A stretch of DNA of 64,000 nt from Microbacterium testaceum StLB037 (GTDB taxonomy: Bacteria > Actinomycetota > Actinomycetes > Actinomycetales > Microbacteriaceae): positions 1,240,110-1,304,109 of the forward strand of contig NZ_VTQH01000001.1 in NCBI RefSeq assembly GCF_008763945.1, in the 5' to 3' direction. The position numbers and the translations under genes were made by a program. Below are positions 28,038-36,771 of this stretch, piece by piece (positions within the stretch are counted from its first letter, which is position 1; each line of letters opens with the position of its first letter). Below the pieces are notes generated by a model. The model did not search any database, was not told the DNA's origin, and worked only from the letters and a program-made list of their open reading frames with translations.

Positions 28038-28466
28038 ATGCCCCACATCGAGCTGCGCGCCCTCGACGACGACGACCGGGATGCCGCTTTCCAGGCGGTC
28101 GCGGCCAGCACCTCGGGGTGGCCGCGTGCCGCCTTCGACGACCGCGCGGCCTTCGACCGGTGGGCGGGCGACGTCACGGTCGACGCACGCGCGATCATCG
28201 AGGACGGCGCCGTGGTGGGCGTAGCCGCGGCACTCGATGTCGACGGCGATCGCGAGATCCTGCTCGCCGTCGCACCGTCGTCCCACGACGACACCTCGAC
28301 CGAGGCCCTCCGCCTGCTTACCGCCCAGGAACCCGAGCGCCCGCTCTATGCCTGCGTCTCCGCCACCGACGACCCCTCGCACGCGGTTCTCGCCCGCATC
28401 GGATTCGTCGAGCACGAGCGCGACGGCGACGACGTGGTCTACGTGTTGCCGCCGACGCTAGAGTGA
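28038..28466 (+). CDS. Small GNAT-like protein
   Basis: A 142-residue protein. The layout resembles a shortened N-acetyltransferase fold: IELRALDDDDRDAAFQAV at the start, ARAIIEDGAVVGVAAALDVDGDREILLAV as the central hairpin, and LYACVSATDDPSHAVLARIGFVEHER, the usual ending in which a helix precedes a GF turn. The acetyl-CoA pyrophosphate loop (R/QxxGxG/A) is not evident, so catalysis is doubtful. Four bases separate it from the histidine kinase gene downstream, but that gene has its own -10 box. Confidence 0.6.
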   Translation: MPHIELRALDDDDRDAAFQAVAASTSGWPRAAFDDRAAFDRWAGDVTVDARAIIEDGAVVGVAAALDVDGDREILLAVAPSSHDDTSTEALRLLTAQEPERPLYACVSATDDPSHAVLARIGFVEHERDGDDVVYVLPPTLE

Positions 28467-28470
28467 CGCG
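28459..28470 (+). promoter_or_regulatory. Leaderless -10 box of the NarL-type kinase gene
   Basis: TAGAGT at 28459-28464, overlapping the end of the GNAT-like gene, 6 bases before GTG 28471. Confidence 0.5.
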
Positions 28471-29775
28471 GTGCCGACGCGTGACGAACAGACGCCCCCC
28501 AGGACGACGGACACCCGGGGTTTCACCCGCATCCTGAGCCGTCCCCGAGCGATGGGGGCCTTCGTCGCCATCGTCTTCGTCGTCACCGTCGTGCAGTCGT
28601 TGTCCGACCCGCTCGCAGCGGTGATGCAGGGCGACGTCGTGTGGGACTACCGCATCCCCTTCGGGGTCGTGATCGCTCTGGTCGTCGCCGGGTGCGCCGC
28701 ACAGAGCGCCCTCCTTCTGCTCTCCCCCCGGTTCCCCGTGATCGCAGTGCTCGGCGCGGCGGGGTGCTACCTCGCCCTGGTGGCCGGCCTCGACATTCCG
28801 CGATGGCTCGTCGCGCTTCCCCTCGTCGTCGGTGTGGCCATGTTCTTCCTCGCCGCGCAACGGCGGCCCTCCGTTGCGGCCCTGTGGACGGGGACGGTCA
28901 TCGTCGCCTCCGTCGGCGTCCTCGCCCTCTGGTCGACCTCGACGGGAGCGCCCGCGGCCGTGGCCTGGAGCTTCGTCCTGAGCTCGGGGATCGCCTTCGC
29001 CGCACCGGTCGCCGGCGGCGCGGCGCTCGGTGTCTGGTGGGCGCGACGCGTGCGGGGCCTGCGTCGAGCGCGCGCCGATGTCGCGGCGGCCGCCGCCGAG
29101 CAGGAAGCCGAGCTCGAACGGGCGCGCTTGCGCGAGCGGGCGCGCATCGCCCAAGAGCTGCACGACGTCGCCGGTCAGCACCTCGCCGGACTCCTCTCGC
29201 TCGCCGACGCCGCGGTCGACATCGACGTCCTGGACGCCGCCCAGGCGGCCACGCTCATCGCGGAGATGCGGGCCGAGGGACGATTCGCCTCCGCCAGTCT
29301 CTACGCGGCGCTGCGAGACCTGCGCGCCGAGAGCGACGCGCGCGCCGAGCCGACCCTCGACCTCCGCTCCCTCGACGACCTGCTCGCGTACTGGTCGTCG
29401 CGAGGCATGAACGTGGTCACGCGCGTCCACGCCGCCGTCGACGACCTCCCCGCGATGGTGTCAACGACCGCCTACCGAGTGGTCCAGGAGGCCTTGACCA
29501 ACGCCTGCAAGCACGCGCCCGGAGCGGCGGTGTCGGTCGACGTGCGCGTTTCGCCGACGTCGATCCGGGTCGCCGTGGGCAACGAGGCCGGCCGGACCTC
29601 AGCGGCATCCGATCTGCCCACAGGGCTCGGCTGGGGACTGACGGGGATGGCCGAGCGCGTCGACCTCCTGCACGGCAGCCTCACCGCGGGTCCCGTCTCG
29701 ACGGGTGGCTGGGCCGTCATCATGGAGGCACCGCTGACGGCACACGAACCCTCGGCCCCCGTCCTGACGACATGA
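28471..29775 (+). CDS. NarL-type sensor histidine kinase
   Basis: A 434-residue kinase. About five membrane helices fill residues 25-185. A coiled region then leads to the dimerisation domain with RARIAQELHDVAGQHLAGLLSL (phospho-accepting His in ELHD, HisKA_3 type). The ATPase domain is short: VVQEALTNACKHAPGA (N box) and GLGWGLTGMAERV (G box). No separate sensor domain is visible, so the signal probably comes through the membrane segment. It overlaps the response regulator start by 4 bases (ATGA), forming one unit. Confidence 0.92.
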   Translation: MPTRDEQTPPRTTDTRGFTRILSRPRAMGAFVAIVFVVTVVQSLSDPLAAVMQGDVVWDYRIPFGVVIALVVAGCAAQSALLLLSPRFPVIAVLGAAGCYLALVAGLDIPRWLVALPLVVGVAMFFLAAQRRPSVAALWTGTVIVASVGVLALWSTSTGAPAAVAWSFVLSSGIAFAAPVAGGAALGVWWARRVRGLRRARADVAAAAAEQEAELERARLRERARIAQELHDVAGQHLAGLLSLADAAVDIDVLDAAQAATLIAEMRAEGRFASASLYAALRDLRAESDARAEPTLDLRSLDDLLAYWSSRGMNVVTRVHAAVDDLPAMVSTTAYRVVQEALTNACKHAPGAAVSVDVRVSPTSIRVAVGNEAGRTSAASDLPTGLGWGLTGMAERVDLLHGSLTAGPVSTGGWAVIMEAPLTAHEPSAPVLTT

Positions 29776-30467
29776 CCACGGCGGGCACCGACATCCGGGT
29801 CCTGATCGTCGACGACAACCGCACCGTGCGTCGGGGGATCCGGCTCCGACTCGAGAACGCGGCGGGCATCCGCGTCGCGGGCGAGGCCTCCAACGGCCGC
29901 GACGCCGTCGTCCTCGCTCACGCCGAGCGCGCCGATGTCGTGTTGATGGACCTGCACATGCCCGGCATGAACGGGATCGAGGCGACCCGGCTGATCACGG
30001 CCGACAAGCGGGACGGATGCCGTGTCATCCTCCTGACGAGCGAGGTCTCGGACGCGTTCATCGTCGATGCGATCGAGGCGGGGGCGAGCGGATACCTGCT
30101 CAAGGGCCACGACAGCGACCAGCTGCTGCCCGTGATCCGAGGAGCGGCGGCCGGCACCGCGACAATCTCGCCCCGCGTCGCGCCGCGGCTGATCCGTGAG
30201 CTGCGCGAGTCCCGCAACGCCTCGACCGAGCCCGACCAGGTCGCCCTGCTGACCGCTGCGGAACGACGGGTCGTGGGTCTGCTCAGCAGCGGCGTCACCT
30301 CCACCGAAGACATCGCGAAGAGGCTCAGCGTGTCGGTGAACACCGTGCGCAGCCAGACCGCATCGGCCCTGCGCAAGCTCGACCTCGACGATCGGACCCA
30401 GCTCGCGCTGTGGGGTGCCCGCAACGGTCTCCCGCGGGGCGGCGCCTCGTCCGATCGGATGAAATAG
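29772..30467 (+). CDS. NarL/LuxR-family response regulator
   Basis: A 231-residue regulator starting at ATG 29772. The receiver domain shows VLIVDDNRTVRRG, the phospho-acceptor in VVLMDLHMPGMNGIEA, and GYLLKGHDS with the switch Lys. The C-terminal LuxR helix-turn-helix (about 160-220) shows LTAAERRVVGLLSSGVTSTEDIAKRL and SVNTVRSQTASALRKL. Genome targets are not adjacent; the 195 bases after it hold no gene or clear terminator. Confidence 0.93.
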   Translation: MTTAGTDIRVLIVDDNRTVRRGIRLRLENAAGIRVAGEASNGRDAVVLAHAERADVVLMDLHMPGMNGIEATRLITADKRDGCRVILLTSEVSDAFIVDAIEAGASGYLLKGHDSDQLLPVIRGAAAGTATISPRVAPRLIRELRESRNASTEPDQVALLTAAERRVVGLLSSGVTSTEDIAKRLSVSVNTVRSQTASALRKLDLDDRTQLALWGARNGLPRGGASSDRMK

Positions 30468-30663
30468 CCGGACCCCACCCGCACTGCGACCGGGAGCCCG
30501 AGTCGGCCACGGCGAGCGCGCGACGCCGATCGAGGCCAGACTGAGGGCACAGCGCGAGGAGACTCCGCTGCTGCGTCCGCGCGGGGTCGGAGTTGTTGGG
30601 GGCGGCCCCGCGCGGCAGGCAGCGATCATCGACCTCCCGTCCCCGCTGTGTTGGGCTGGAGCG

Positions 30664-30996
30664 ATGACGGGCGAGTGGGCGTGGAGCATCCTCATCGTCG
30701 TCGGCGCGGCCCTGTGGTTCTGGTCAATCCGACTGACCGTGCGGGCCTACCGGGACGAACGCCTGCCGATGTGGACGAACCCCCGGAAGGCCCCGGGTCG
30801 CGCCGTCGCGGCCCGCGCCTTCGGTACCGGACTCACGATGTTCGGGGTCGGCATGACCACGGGCGTCGTCGACACCGAGCCCTGGATCGCTGCGGTCCTG
30901 GCGGGCGCGTTCTTCGCCGTGGTCTTCGTCGCGCCCCACGCGATCTCGGTCGCCGTCCACAACTCCCGCGTGGACCGAGGCATCACTCCCGCGTGA
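30664..30996 (+). CDS. Small membrane protein of unknown function
   Basis: A 110-residue protein with three hydrophobic stretches (about 5-24, 51-70 and 78-98) and the polar link RAYRDERLPMWTNPRKAPGR. I do not recognise a family. Its last 14 bases overlap the convergent EEP-domain gene. The ATG at 30664 has no clear ribosome site. Confidence 0.55.
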   Translation: MTGEWAWSILIVVGAALWFWSIRLTVRAYRDERLPMWTNPRKAPGRAVAARAFGTGLTMFGVGMTTGVVDTEPWIAAVLAGAFFAVVFVAPHAISVAVHNSRVDRGITPA

Positions 30997-31981
30997 GCGT
31001 TGCGACGAGGGGGCGGTGATCGCTGCCCGCATCGTCGAATGCCTCGAGGACGGCGAAGCCGTTCACCCTCCACGCCGAACCGACCAGCACGTGGTCGATC
31101 GGAGCGGCGAGCCCGACGGGCAGTCGCACGGGCCAGGTTCCCGCGGCGGCCGAACCCGCTTCGGCGGCAGCATCACGGCATCCCCCGATCGTCCCCCCGT
31201 CGACGCCGAGACCGGTGAAGTGATCGACCGTCGAGTTCAGGTCGCCCGCCACGATCACGTCGCTCTCGGCGCATCTCGCCGCGATCCACTCGAGACCGCG
31301 CTCCCACTGGTCGGTGACCTCCGACAGGGGCGGCATGGGGTGCGCGGCGACGAGCGTGGGGCCCGAGCCGTCGACGGATCGCCAGACCCCGCTCGGCAGA
31401 CCGACGGTGGAGCCCACTCCCGCGTCGAGCTCGTAGGCGCCCAGAGCGCGCGAGATCAGGATCGAGGTGGGGATGGTCTCGCCGTCCGGTGTCGCGGCGA
31501 CGGTGTCGTGCGTCATCGAGATGCCCTCCCGCTCCAGGATGCCGACCACCTCGGCCGCCGCGACCGCATCGGTCTCGGGGAGGCTCACCACGTCGGCACC
31601 GGTCTCTCGCACCATGCGGGCGATGGTCTCGGGGGTGACCGAGCCGCCGTAGGTGTTCCACGCCGCCACCGTGAGTTCTCCCGGCTGCGGGGGCGTCCCC
31701 CCGCCGCGCGCCAGGAGGACCGCCGCGTTCCCGAGGGAGGCTGCGGCGAGCGCGATCGCGAGAGCAGCGGCCACCGACCACCGCCGACGCCAGACGGCCA
31801 GGCCCGTCACGAGCAGCGCGAGGATTCCGAATCCCAGCGCGAGCAGCGCGCGCAACGAGATGGCGTTGGCGACGAAAGGCAGACGATGGATGCCGAACCC
31901 CTGCGGCCACACCACGAGAAACGCCGCCACCGATCCGCCCGCGAGAACGAGGAGGAAAGGGAGGCGGCGACGTTTCGGCAT
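30983..31981 (-). CDS. Membrane-anchored endonuclease/exonuclease/phosphatase-family protein
   Basis: A 332-residue protein starting at ATG 31981. Residues 1-95 hold three membrane helices; the rest is an EEP domain expected outside the cell: LTVAAWNTYGG (metal-site Asn), VSLPETD (catalytic Glu), VIVAGDLNSTVDH (Asp-x-Asn), and the final GSDHRPLVATL (Asp-His). All core catalytic residues are present. This architecture is common in actinobacteria; proposed substrates are nucleic acids or phosphate diesters, none proven for this type. Confidence 0.85.
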   Translation of the reverse strand: MPKRRRLPFLLVLAGGSVAAFLVVWPQGFGIHRLPFVANAISLRALLALGFGILALLVTGLAVWRRRWSVAAALAIALAAASLGNAAVLLARGGGTPPQPGELTVAAWNTYGGSVTPETIARMVRETGADVVSLPETDAVAAAEVVGILEREGISMTHDTVAATPDGETIPTSILISRALGAYELDAGVGSTVGLPSGVWRSVDGSGPTLVAAHPMPPLSEVTDQWERGLEWIAARCAESDVIVAGDLNSTVDHFTGLGVDGGTIGGCRDAAAEAGSAAAGTWPVRLPVGLAAPIDHVLVGSAWRVNGFAVLEAFDDAGSDHRPLVATLTRE

Positions 31982-32019
31982 CCTGCCCAGTAAAGCGGCT
32001 GGAGGGCGACGACACACGA

Positions 32020-32054
32020 AAAGCCCGGGACGCGGTCCAATCGCCCCGGGCTTT
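32020..32054 (-). terminator. Terminator of the GlsB-type gene
   Basis: Perfect 10-bp stem AAAGCCCGGG / CCCGGGCTTT with a 15-base loop, 11 bases after the stop and followed on the minus strand by TTCG. It also separates the gene from the EEP gene. Confidence 0.75.
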
Positions 32055-32064
32055 ACGGTGAGGG

Positions 32065-32331
32065 TCAGCGTGCGGTGCGGCGACCGACGATCAGGCCGTA
32101 GATGAGCAGAACGATGACCGAGCCGCCGATGGCGAGCAGCCAGGTGCGCAGCTCGAAGAAGCCGCCGAGGTCGACACCGAAGATCGCGGTTCCCAGGAAT
32201 CCGCCGAGCAGAGCGCCGACGACGCCGAGCACGAGCGTGATGAGCCAGCCGCCACCCTGCTTGCCGGGGAGGATGAGCTTGGCGATGGCGCCGGCGATCA
32301 GGCCGAGGAGAAGAAATCCGAAGAATCCCAT
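32065..32331 (-). CDS. GlsB/YeaQ/YmgE family membrane protein
   Basis: An 88-residue protein with three membrane helices and the glycine-rich motif GLIAGAIAKLILPGKQGGGWL followed by GVVGALLGGFLG, typical of the Transgly_assoc/GlsB family. Members are linked to general or envelope stress, but the biochemical role is unknown. It has a GGAAC-type site upstream and its own terminator, so it is a single-gene unit. Confidence 0.9.
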   Translation of the reverse strand: MGFFGFLLLGLIAGAIAKLILPGKQGGGWLITLVLGVVGALLGGFLGTAIFGVDLGGFFELRTWLLAIGGSVIVLLIYGLIVGRRTAR

Positions 32332-32494
32332 GATGTGTTCCTTTCGCGAGTGTGAACCGATGCCCGCTCGAGGCGGGACTCTCGTCGCATCCAGCTTCCT
32401 CCCAGGAAGCGAATCTGCGGGGTGGGTTGCATAAGCCGCGCATTTCTGGTGCAGTCGCGCGTCCGCGCGAATGGCTTTCCTCGGCGGCCTCGCC

Positions 32495-32507
32495 TAGCGT
32501 TGTCCGA
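32495..32507 (+). promoter_or_regulatory. Leaderless -10 box of the DUF368 gene
   Basis: TAGCGT at 32495-32500, 7 bases before ATG 32508. Confidence 0.5.
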
Positions 32508-33431
32508 ATGGCCGACACCCTTGCCGACCGACGTTCGCTCTTTCGCCCCGTGGGAAACCTCGTGCGCGGCACCCTCATCGGGGCGGTGGAAGTCATCCCC
32601 GGGGTCAGTGGGGGCACCGTCGCCCTCATCGTGGGGGTGTACGCGACGCTCATCGACGCGGCGAGCCACGTGGTCCGCGGAATCGTCGCGAGCACCGATG
32701 TCGTCCGCGGCCGTGGTCTCGCGCGCAGCGCCGCACATTTCGGGGCCGTGCGCTGGGGCGTCGTCGCCCCCGTGCTGATCGGGATGGTCCTCGCCGTCAT
32801 CGTGGGCGCCCAGGTGCTCGCGCCCCTGGTGAAGGCGTATCCGACCGAGACCCGCGCCGTCTTCGGCGGCATGATCGCGGCATCCCTTCTCATCCCCGTC
32901 CGCATGCTCGGACGGGAATGGACGTGGCGTCTGGGGCTGCTCGCCCTTGTCGCCGCCGCGGGGGCGTTCGCGCTGACCGGACTCCCGACGGCCACCATGG
33001 CCGAGCCGCCCCTCGTCGTCGTCGCGCTGGCGGCGTCGGTCGCGGTGTGCGCCCTGGTGCTGCCCGGTCTGTCGGGTGCCTTCCTGCTGTTGGTGTTCGG
33101 GCTCTACGAGACGACGCTCGTGGCGCTGAACGAGCGCGATCTGCCCTACATCGCGGCGTTCGCCCTCGGCGCCGTCGTGGGTCTCAGCCTCTTCGTGAAC
33201 GTCCTGCGGGTGTTGCTGCGGCGCTACCACGCCCTCATGCTCGCGATGATGACGGGGCTCATGCTCGGCTCGCTCCGCGCGCTCTGGCCCTGGCAGGACG
33301 AGTTCGGCCAGGCCTCAGCGCCGGGTGCCGACGTCGGCGCGATCACCCTTCTCGCGGCGGCAGGGGCGGCAGTCGTGCTCCTCGTCGTGGCGATGCAGGC
33401 GGGCGTGGCGCGCGGTCGTCGCCCGGCCTGA
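32508..33431 (+). CDS. DUF368 family polyprenyl-phosphate transporter-like protein
   Basis: A 307-residue protein starting at ATG 32508, chosen because the -10 box lies just upstream. About eight membrane helices with the family hallmarks GTLIGAVEVIPGVSGGTVALIVGVY near the start and its internal counterpart VLPGLSGAFLLLVFGLYE in the second half, indicating an inverted repeat. DUF368 proteins (PopT in other bacteria) have been implicated in moving undecaprenyl phosphate back across the membrane for cell-wall synthesis. The same role is likely here, though it is not shown by the sequence. Confidence 0.88.
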   Translation: MADTLADRRSLFRPVGNLVRGTLIGAVEVIPGVSGGTVALIVGVYATLIDAASHVVRGIVASTDVVRGRGLARSAAHFGAVRWGVVAPVLIGMVLAVIVGAQVLAPLVKAYPTETRAVFGGMIAASLLIPVRMLGREWTWRLGLLALVAAAGAFALTGLPTATMAEPPLVVVALAASVAVCALVLPGLSGAFLLLVFGLYETTLVALNERDLPYIAAFALGAVVGLSLFVNVLRVLLRRYHALMLAMMTGLMLGSLRALWPWQDEFGQASAPGADVGAITLLAAAGAAVVLLVVAMQAGVARGRRPA

Positions 33432-33508
33432 CTCGCCGGGTCCCGCCCGGGCAGGGGGTGCCACACGGGGAGGGGCCCGCTTCACCCCTGCGGGTCGGAG
33501 GGCGCCCC

Positions 33509-33902
33509 GTGAGCAGCACGATCCGAACGAACGGCCCCTCACCGTCCGCGCCCGAGGGGACGCCGCGCCGAGACCGGGCTATTCCCTCCGCCGTCGAGAA
33601 CGGGCCGGGATCGCCCTGATCGCTGCGTGCTGGGTTTCGGTCTCTACGTCCTGGCGTTCGGATCCATCGCGTGGTTCCGCTTCGCCGCGCCGCTGCTGGC
33701 CACCGAGGAACACCAGCTCCGCGTGAGCGGTGTCGAGCCGCTGAGTCCCGGCGTGTTCTCGATCCACCTCTCCGTCCTGCCCGATCTGCTCGACTCGGAC
33801 CTCTTCATCTGCGGTCCCGAGAAATGGGCCGACCTCGTAGTCCGCGATGCGCGGGCCGCGGGCCTCCCCGCCCGACGGATCCACGTCGAGAGGTTCGCGT
33901 GA
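33509..33902 (+). pseudogene. Remnant of a ferric-reductase-like flavoprotein
   Basis: Only fragments of a membrane FAD/NAD oxidoreductase remain. From 33627, one reading frame gives FGLYVLAFGSIAWFRFAAPLL (last membrane helix) and then EHQLRVSGVEPLSPGVFSIHL (start of the FAD domain). It jumps directly to LLDSDLFICGPEKWADLVV, the end of an FNR-like NAD domain, and closes with RRIHVERFA. About 150-200 residues that belong between are gone, without breaking the frame. A plausible N-terminus (GTG 33509, reading SSTIRTNGPSPSAPEG) lies in another frame that stops at 33617-33619. The parts fit a normal enzyme of about 450 residues that lost its middle and its N-terminal membrane part. Confidence 0.6.
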
Positions 33903-33968
33903 AGGCGAGGACGAAGGGCGCGAGGGGTCCAGCCCTCACGGGTCCACCGCCCTCGCACTGCCGCACGA

Positions 33969-34009
33969 AACGACGAAGGCCCCGGGATGAACCCGGGGCC
34001 TTCGTCGTT
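33969..34009. terminator. Terminator next to tRNA-Leu
   Basis: Perfect 18-bp stem (33969-33986 / 33992-34009, core GAAGGCCCCGGG) with a 5-base loop, just after the tRNA 3' end on the minus strand and followed there by TTTCG. It may also stop rightward transcription from the decayed gene. Confidence 0.85.
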
Positions 34010-34012
34010 CTG

Positions 34013-34096
34013 TGCGCGAGGGGGGACTTGAACCCCCACGCCCTTGCGGGCACTGGCACCTGAAGCCAGCGCGTCTACCTATTCCGCCACTCGCGC
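34013..34096 (-). tRNA. tRNA-Leu (CAG anticodon)
   Basis: Acceptor arms GCGCGAG / CTCGCGC, anticodon arm CTGGC-TTCAGGT-GCCAG with CAG, a long variable arm (GTGCCCGCAAGGGCGT region) as in class II tRNAs, and the T-arm GGGGGTTCAAGTCCCCC. Length 84 with discriminator A; CCA is not encoded. It reads leftward into a strong terminator. Confidence 0.95.
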
Positions 34097-34249
34097 GTTG
34101 CGTGACACGGGATGCCACGCGACCAACTTCCCGAGAATATCACGGCCGCGACCGCGTCACGAAACGCGGCGCTCGAAGCCCGCGTCCATGACCTCCCCAG
34201 CCGTGCTGACTACGATGTGCCTACTGGTCTGCCTGCCTGAAGGAGTCTC

Positions 34250-34987
34250 GTGGGGCTACTCGACAGTTTCGAGAAAGGTCTCGAACGCGCCGTCAACGGT
34301 GCGTTCGCGAAGACCTTCCGCAGTGGCATCCAGCCGGTGGAGATCGCTTCGGCTCTGCGCAGCGAGCTCGACAAGAAGGCCGTGGTCGTCACGCGTGAGC
34401 GCATCCTCACGCCGAACACCTTCGTGGTGCGCCTCTCCCCCGCCGATGACGAGAAGATGAGCGCCCTCGGCTCGACGCTCATCTCCGAGCTCGACACCCT
34501 GGTCAAGAAGCACGCCCGCACCCAGGGCTACTCCTTCGCCGGCCCGGTGGCCATCTCGATCGAGCGCGACGGTTCGCTGTCGACGGGAACCCTGCGCGTC
34601 GACTCGCAGACCACGGAAGGCCGGATCGCGTGGCGCGGCGTGGTCGACATCGACGGCACGCGTCACCCGCTGACCGCCGCCCGCACGGTGATCGGTCGCG
34701 GTAGCGACGCCGACATCACGATCCCCGACGCCGGCACGAGCCGCAAGCACGTCGAGATCCTCTGGGACGGCGAGCGCGCCATGGTGCGCGACCTCGGGTC
34801 CACCAACGGCACGACGCTCAACGGTCGTAAGGTCACCGAGGCCGCGCTTCCGCCCGATTCGACGATCTCGATCGGCCGCACCAATATCGTGTTCCGTGTG
34901 GTCGCTCAGGCGCAGCCGCCGCGACGCTCTTCGGCGTCCGACGCCACGAGCATCTTCGACGTCCGGGAACGGGGACCCCTCTCATGA
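34250..34987 (+). CDS. fhaA: DUF3662 and FHA domain protein FhaA
   Basis: A 245-residue protein starting at GTG 34250 after GAAGGAG. Residues 1-115 form the DUF3662 domain (GLLDSFEKGLERAVNGAFAKTF). The FHA domain (about 135-225) has the phosphothreonine-binding motifs TVIGRGSDADI, SRKHVEI and STNGTTLNG. FhaA-type proteins bind threonine-phosphorylated partners of the adjacent kinases and affect peptidoglycan synthesis. First gene of a run of overlapping genes (fhaB overlaps by 4 bases). A TACGAT at 34209-34214 may be its -10 box. Confidence 0.94.
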   Translation: MGLLDSFEKGLERAVNGAFAKTFRSGIQPVEIASALRSELDKKAVVVTRERILTPNTFVVRLSPADDEKMSALGSTLISELDTLVKKHARTQGYSFAGPVAISIERDGSLSTGTLRVDSQTTEGRIAWRGVVDIDGTRHPLTAARTVIGRGSDADITIPDAGTSRKHVEILWDGERAMVRDLGSTNGTTLNGRKVTEAALPPDSTISIGRTNIVFRVVAQAQPPRRSSASDATSIFDVRERGPLS

Positions 34988-35523
34988 GTCAGTTGACTCT
35001 CCTTCTTCTCCAGGGCGGCTTCCTCGTCCTGCTCTGGTTCTTCGTGTTCGGCGTCGTGTATTCGTTGCGCGCCGACCTCTTCGGCGTCAAGGTTCGTAAG
35101 CTCCCCGAGCCCGCGGCATCCCCCGCTCCCGCGGCAGCCGCCCCGACGGCCGCGCCCGATGCGGTGACCACGCAGGTCAAGCGCCCCTCCGCTCCCGCCC
35201 CGGCCCCCGTGGGGGGTCTGGCGACCACCTCCACCGTCTCGCGGATCGTCATCACGAGCGGACCGAAGGCCGGACTCGAACTGCCCCTCGGCACCGAGCC
35301 GCTGACGATCGGTCGCTCCAGCGAGTCGGGTCTGGTCATCCGTGACGATTACACCTCGAGCCACCACGCCCGCCTCGTGCTCTGGGGCGAGCAGTGGATG
35401 CTCCAGGATCTCGATTCGACCAACGGCACCTCCCACGACGGCGTCCGCGTGGCGGCACCGGTCCAGGTGAAGGTGGGAGCGCCCATCAGGGTCGGCGCGA
35501 CGACGTTCGAGCTGAGGAAGTAA
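34984..35523 (+). CDS. fhaB: FHA domain protein FhaB (FipA-like)
   Basis: A 179-residue protein. A single membrane helix (about 8-28) is followed by RADLFGVKVRKL, typical of FhaB, an Ala/Pro linker, and a C-terminal FHA domain with LTIGRSSESGLVI, SSHHARLVLWG and STNGTSHDG. In mycobacteria the matching protein links kinase signalling to the division machinery. It overlaps fhaA by 4 bases and lies 9 bases before pstP. Confidence 0.94.
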   Translation: MSQLTLLLLQGGFLVLLWFFVFGVVYSLRADLFGVKVRKLPEPAASPAPAAAAPTAAPDAVTTQVKRPSAPAPAPVGGLATTSTVSRIVITSGPKAGLELPLGTEPLTIGRSSESGLVIRDDYTSSHHARLVLWGEQWMLQDLDSTNGTSHDGVRVAAPVQVKVGAPIRVGATTFELRK

Positions 35524-35532
35524 CCCACACCG

Positions 35533-36771
35533 ATGGTGTTCCAAGGCTCGAGCGCGGCCATCTCCCACACGGGCAAGGTGCGCTCCAACAACCAGGACTC
35601 CGGCTACGCCGGGTCCAACCTCTTCGTGGTCGCCGACGGCATGGGCGGGCACGCGGGCGGTGATGTCGCCTCGAGCCTGGCGATCCGCCGCCTCACCGAG
35701 CTCGATCAGCCCTTCCCCTCCCCCACCCAGGCCGAGCAGGCCATCCGCGACTCCCTGGCCGACACGGCGGCCGAACTGATCGACACCGTCGCTCGCCGCC
35801 CCGAGCTGGCCGGCATGGGCACGACCGTGAGCGCTCTGGTCATGGTCGACGACTACGCCGTCATCGGTCACATCGGCGACTCGCGCATCTACCTGTACCG
35901 CGACGACACGCTCACCCAGATCACGGCCGACCACACCTTCGTGCAGCGTCTGGTCGATTCGGGGCGCATCACCCCCGAAGAAGCGCGCTACCACCCGCGT
36001 CGATCGGTGCTCATGCGCGTGCTCGGCGACATGGATCCCGACCCCGAGGTCGACAGCTTCATCATGCCGACGCAGGACGGCGACCGGTGGTTGCTGTGTT
36101 CCGACGGGCTGTCCGGTGTCGTCGACGACGCCCACACCGCCAAGACGCTCGCGCTCGGCATGCCCCCGGCCCGCACCGCCGACGCCCTGTTGAAGCAGGC
36201 GCTCGACGGCGGCGCCCCCGACAACGTCACGGTCGTGCTGGTCGACGTCGGCGGGCAGCACCCCGTCTTCATCGGCACCCCCACGATCGTCGGCTCCGCC
36301 TCCAACCCCAGCGGTATGGTCGTGCCGGCCGCCCGGCCCGGCCGCTCGGGCTGGCTCCACCACGCCCGTCAGGTCGCGAACGAGCCCACGCACTTCGAGC
36401 CGGCCGCCGAGTTCCTCGAGGAGCTCATCGAAGAAGACCGCCGTCGTGCGCGCCGTCGTCGTTTCGGCTGGCTCGCCGCCCTGATCTTGGTGCTCGCCGG
36501 CATCGGCGTGGGCCTGTTCGCCGGATACAACTGGACGCAGACGCTCTACTACGTCGGCGCCGACGACGATTCGGTCGTGATCTACCGCGGCATCCAGCAG
36601 TCGATCGGTCCGCTCTCGCTGTCGACGGTCTACGAAGACACGAATATCCCGCTGAGCGACCTGTCCGACTTCGATCGGCAGACCGTCCAGGCCACCATCT
36701 CCGCCCCGTCGCTGAACGACGCGGAGAAGATCGTCGAACGCCTGCGTCCCGCGGCGGAGGGAAGCGGATGA
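35533..36771 (+). CDS. pstP: PP2C-type Ser/Thr protein phosphatase
   Basis: A 412-residue phosphatase. Residues 1-235 form a PP2C domain with RSNNQDSGYAG, VVADGMGGHAGGDVAS (metal-binding Asp-Gly), GHIGDSRIYLY, LCSDGLSGVV and the final PDNVTVVLVD. After a linker comes one membrane helix (about 313-333) and a short extracytoplasmic domain of about 75 residues. It removes phosphate from proteins modified by the kinases encoded downstream. Its stop overlaps the rodA start by 4 bases. Confidence 0.95.
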   Translation: MVFQGSSAAISHTGKVRSNNQDSGYAGSNLFVVADGMGGHAGGDVASSLAIRRLTELDQPFPSPTQAEQAIRDSLADTAAELIDTVARRPELAGMGTTVSALVMVDDYAVIGHIGDSRIYLYRDDTLTQITADHTFVQRLVDSGRITPEEARYHPRRSVLMRVLGDMDPDPEVDSFIMPTQDGDRWLLCSDGLSGVVDDAHTAKTLALGMPPARTADALLKQALDGGAPDNVTVVLVDVGGQHPVFIGTPTIVGSASNPSGMVVPAARPGRSGWLHHARQVANEPTHFEPAAEFLEELIEEDRRRARRRRFGWLAALILVLAGIGVGLFAGYNWTQTLYYVGADDDSVVIYRGIQQSIGPLSLSTVYEDTNIPLSDLSDFDRQTVQATISAPSLNDAEKIVERLRPAAEGSG

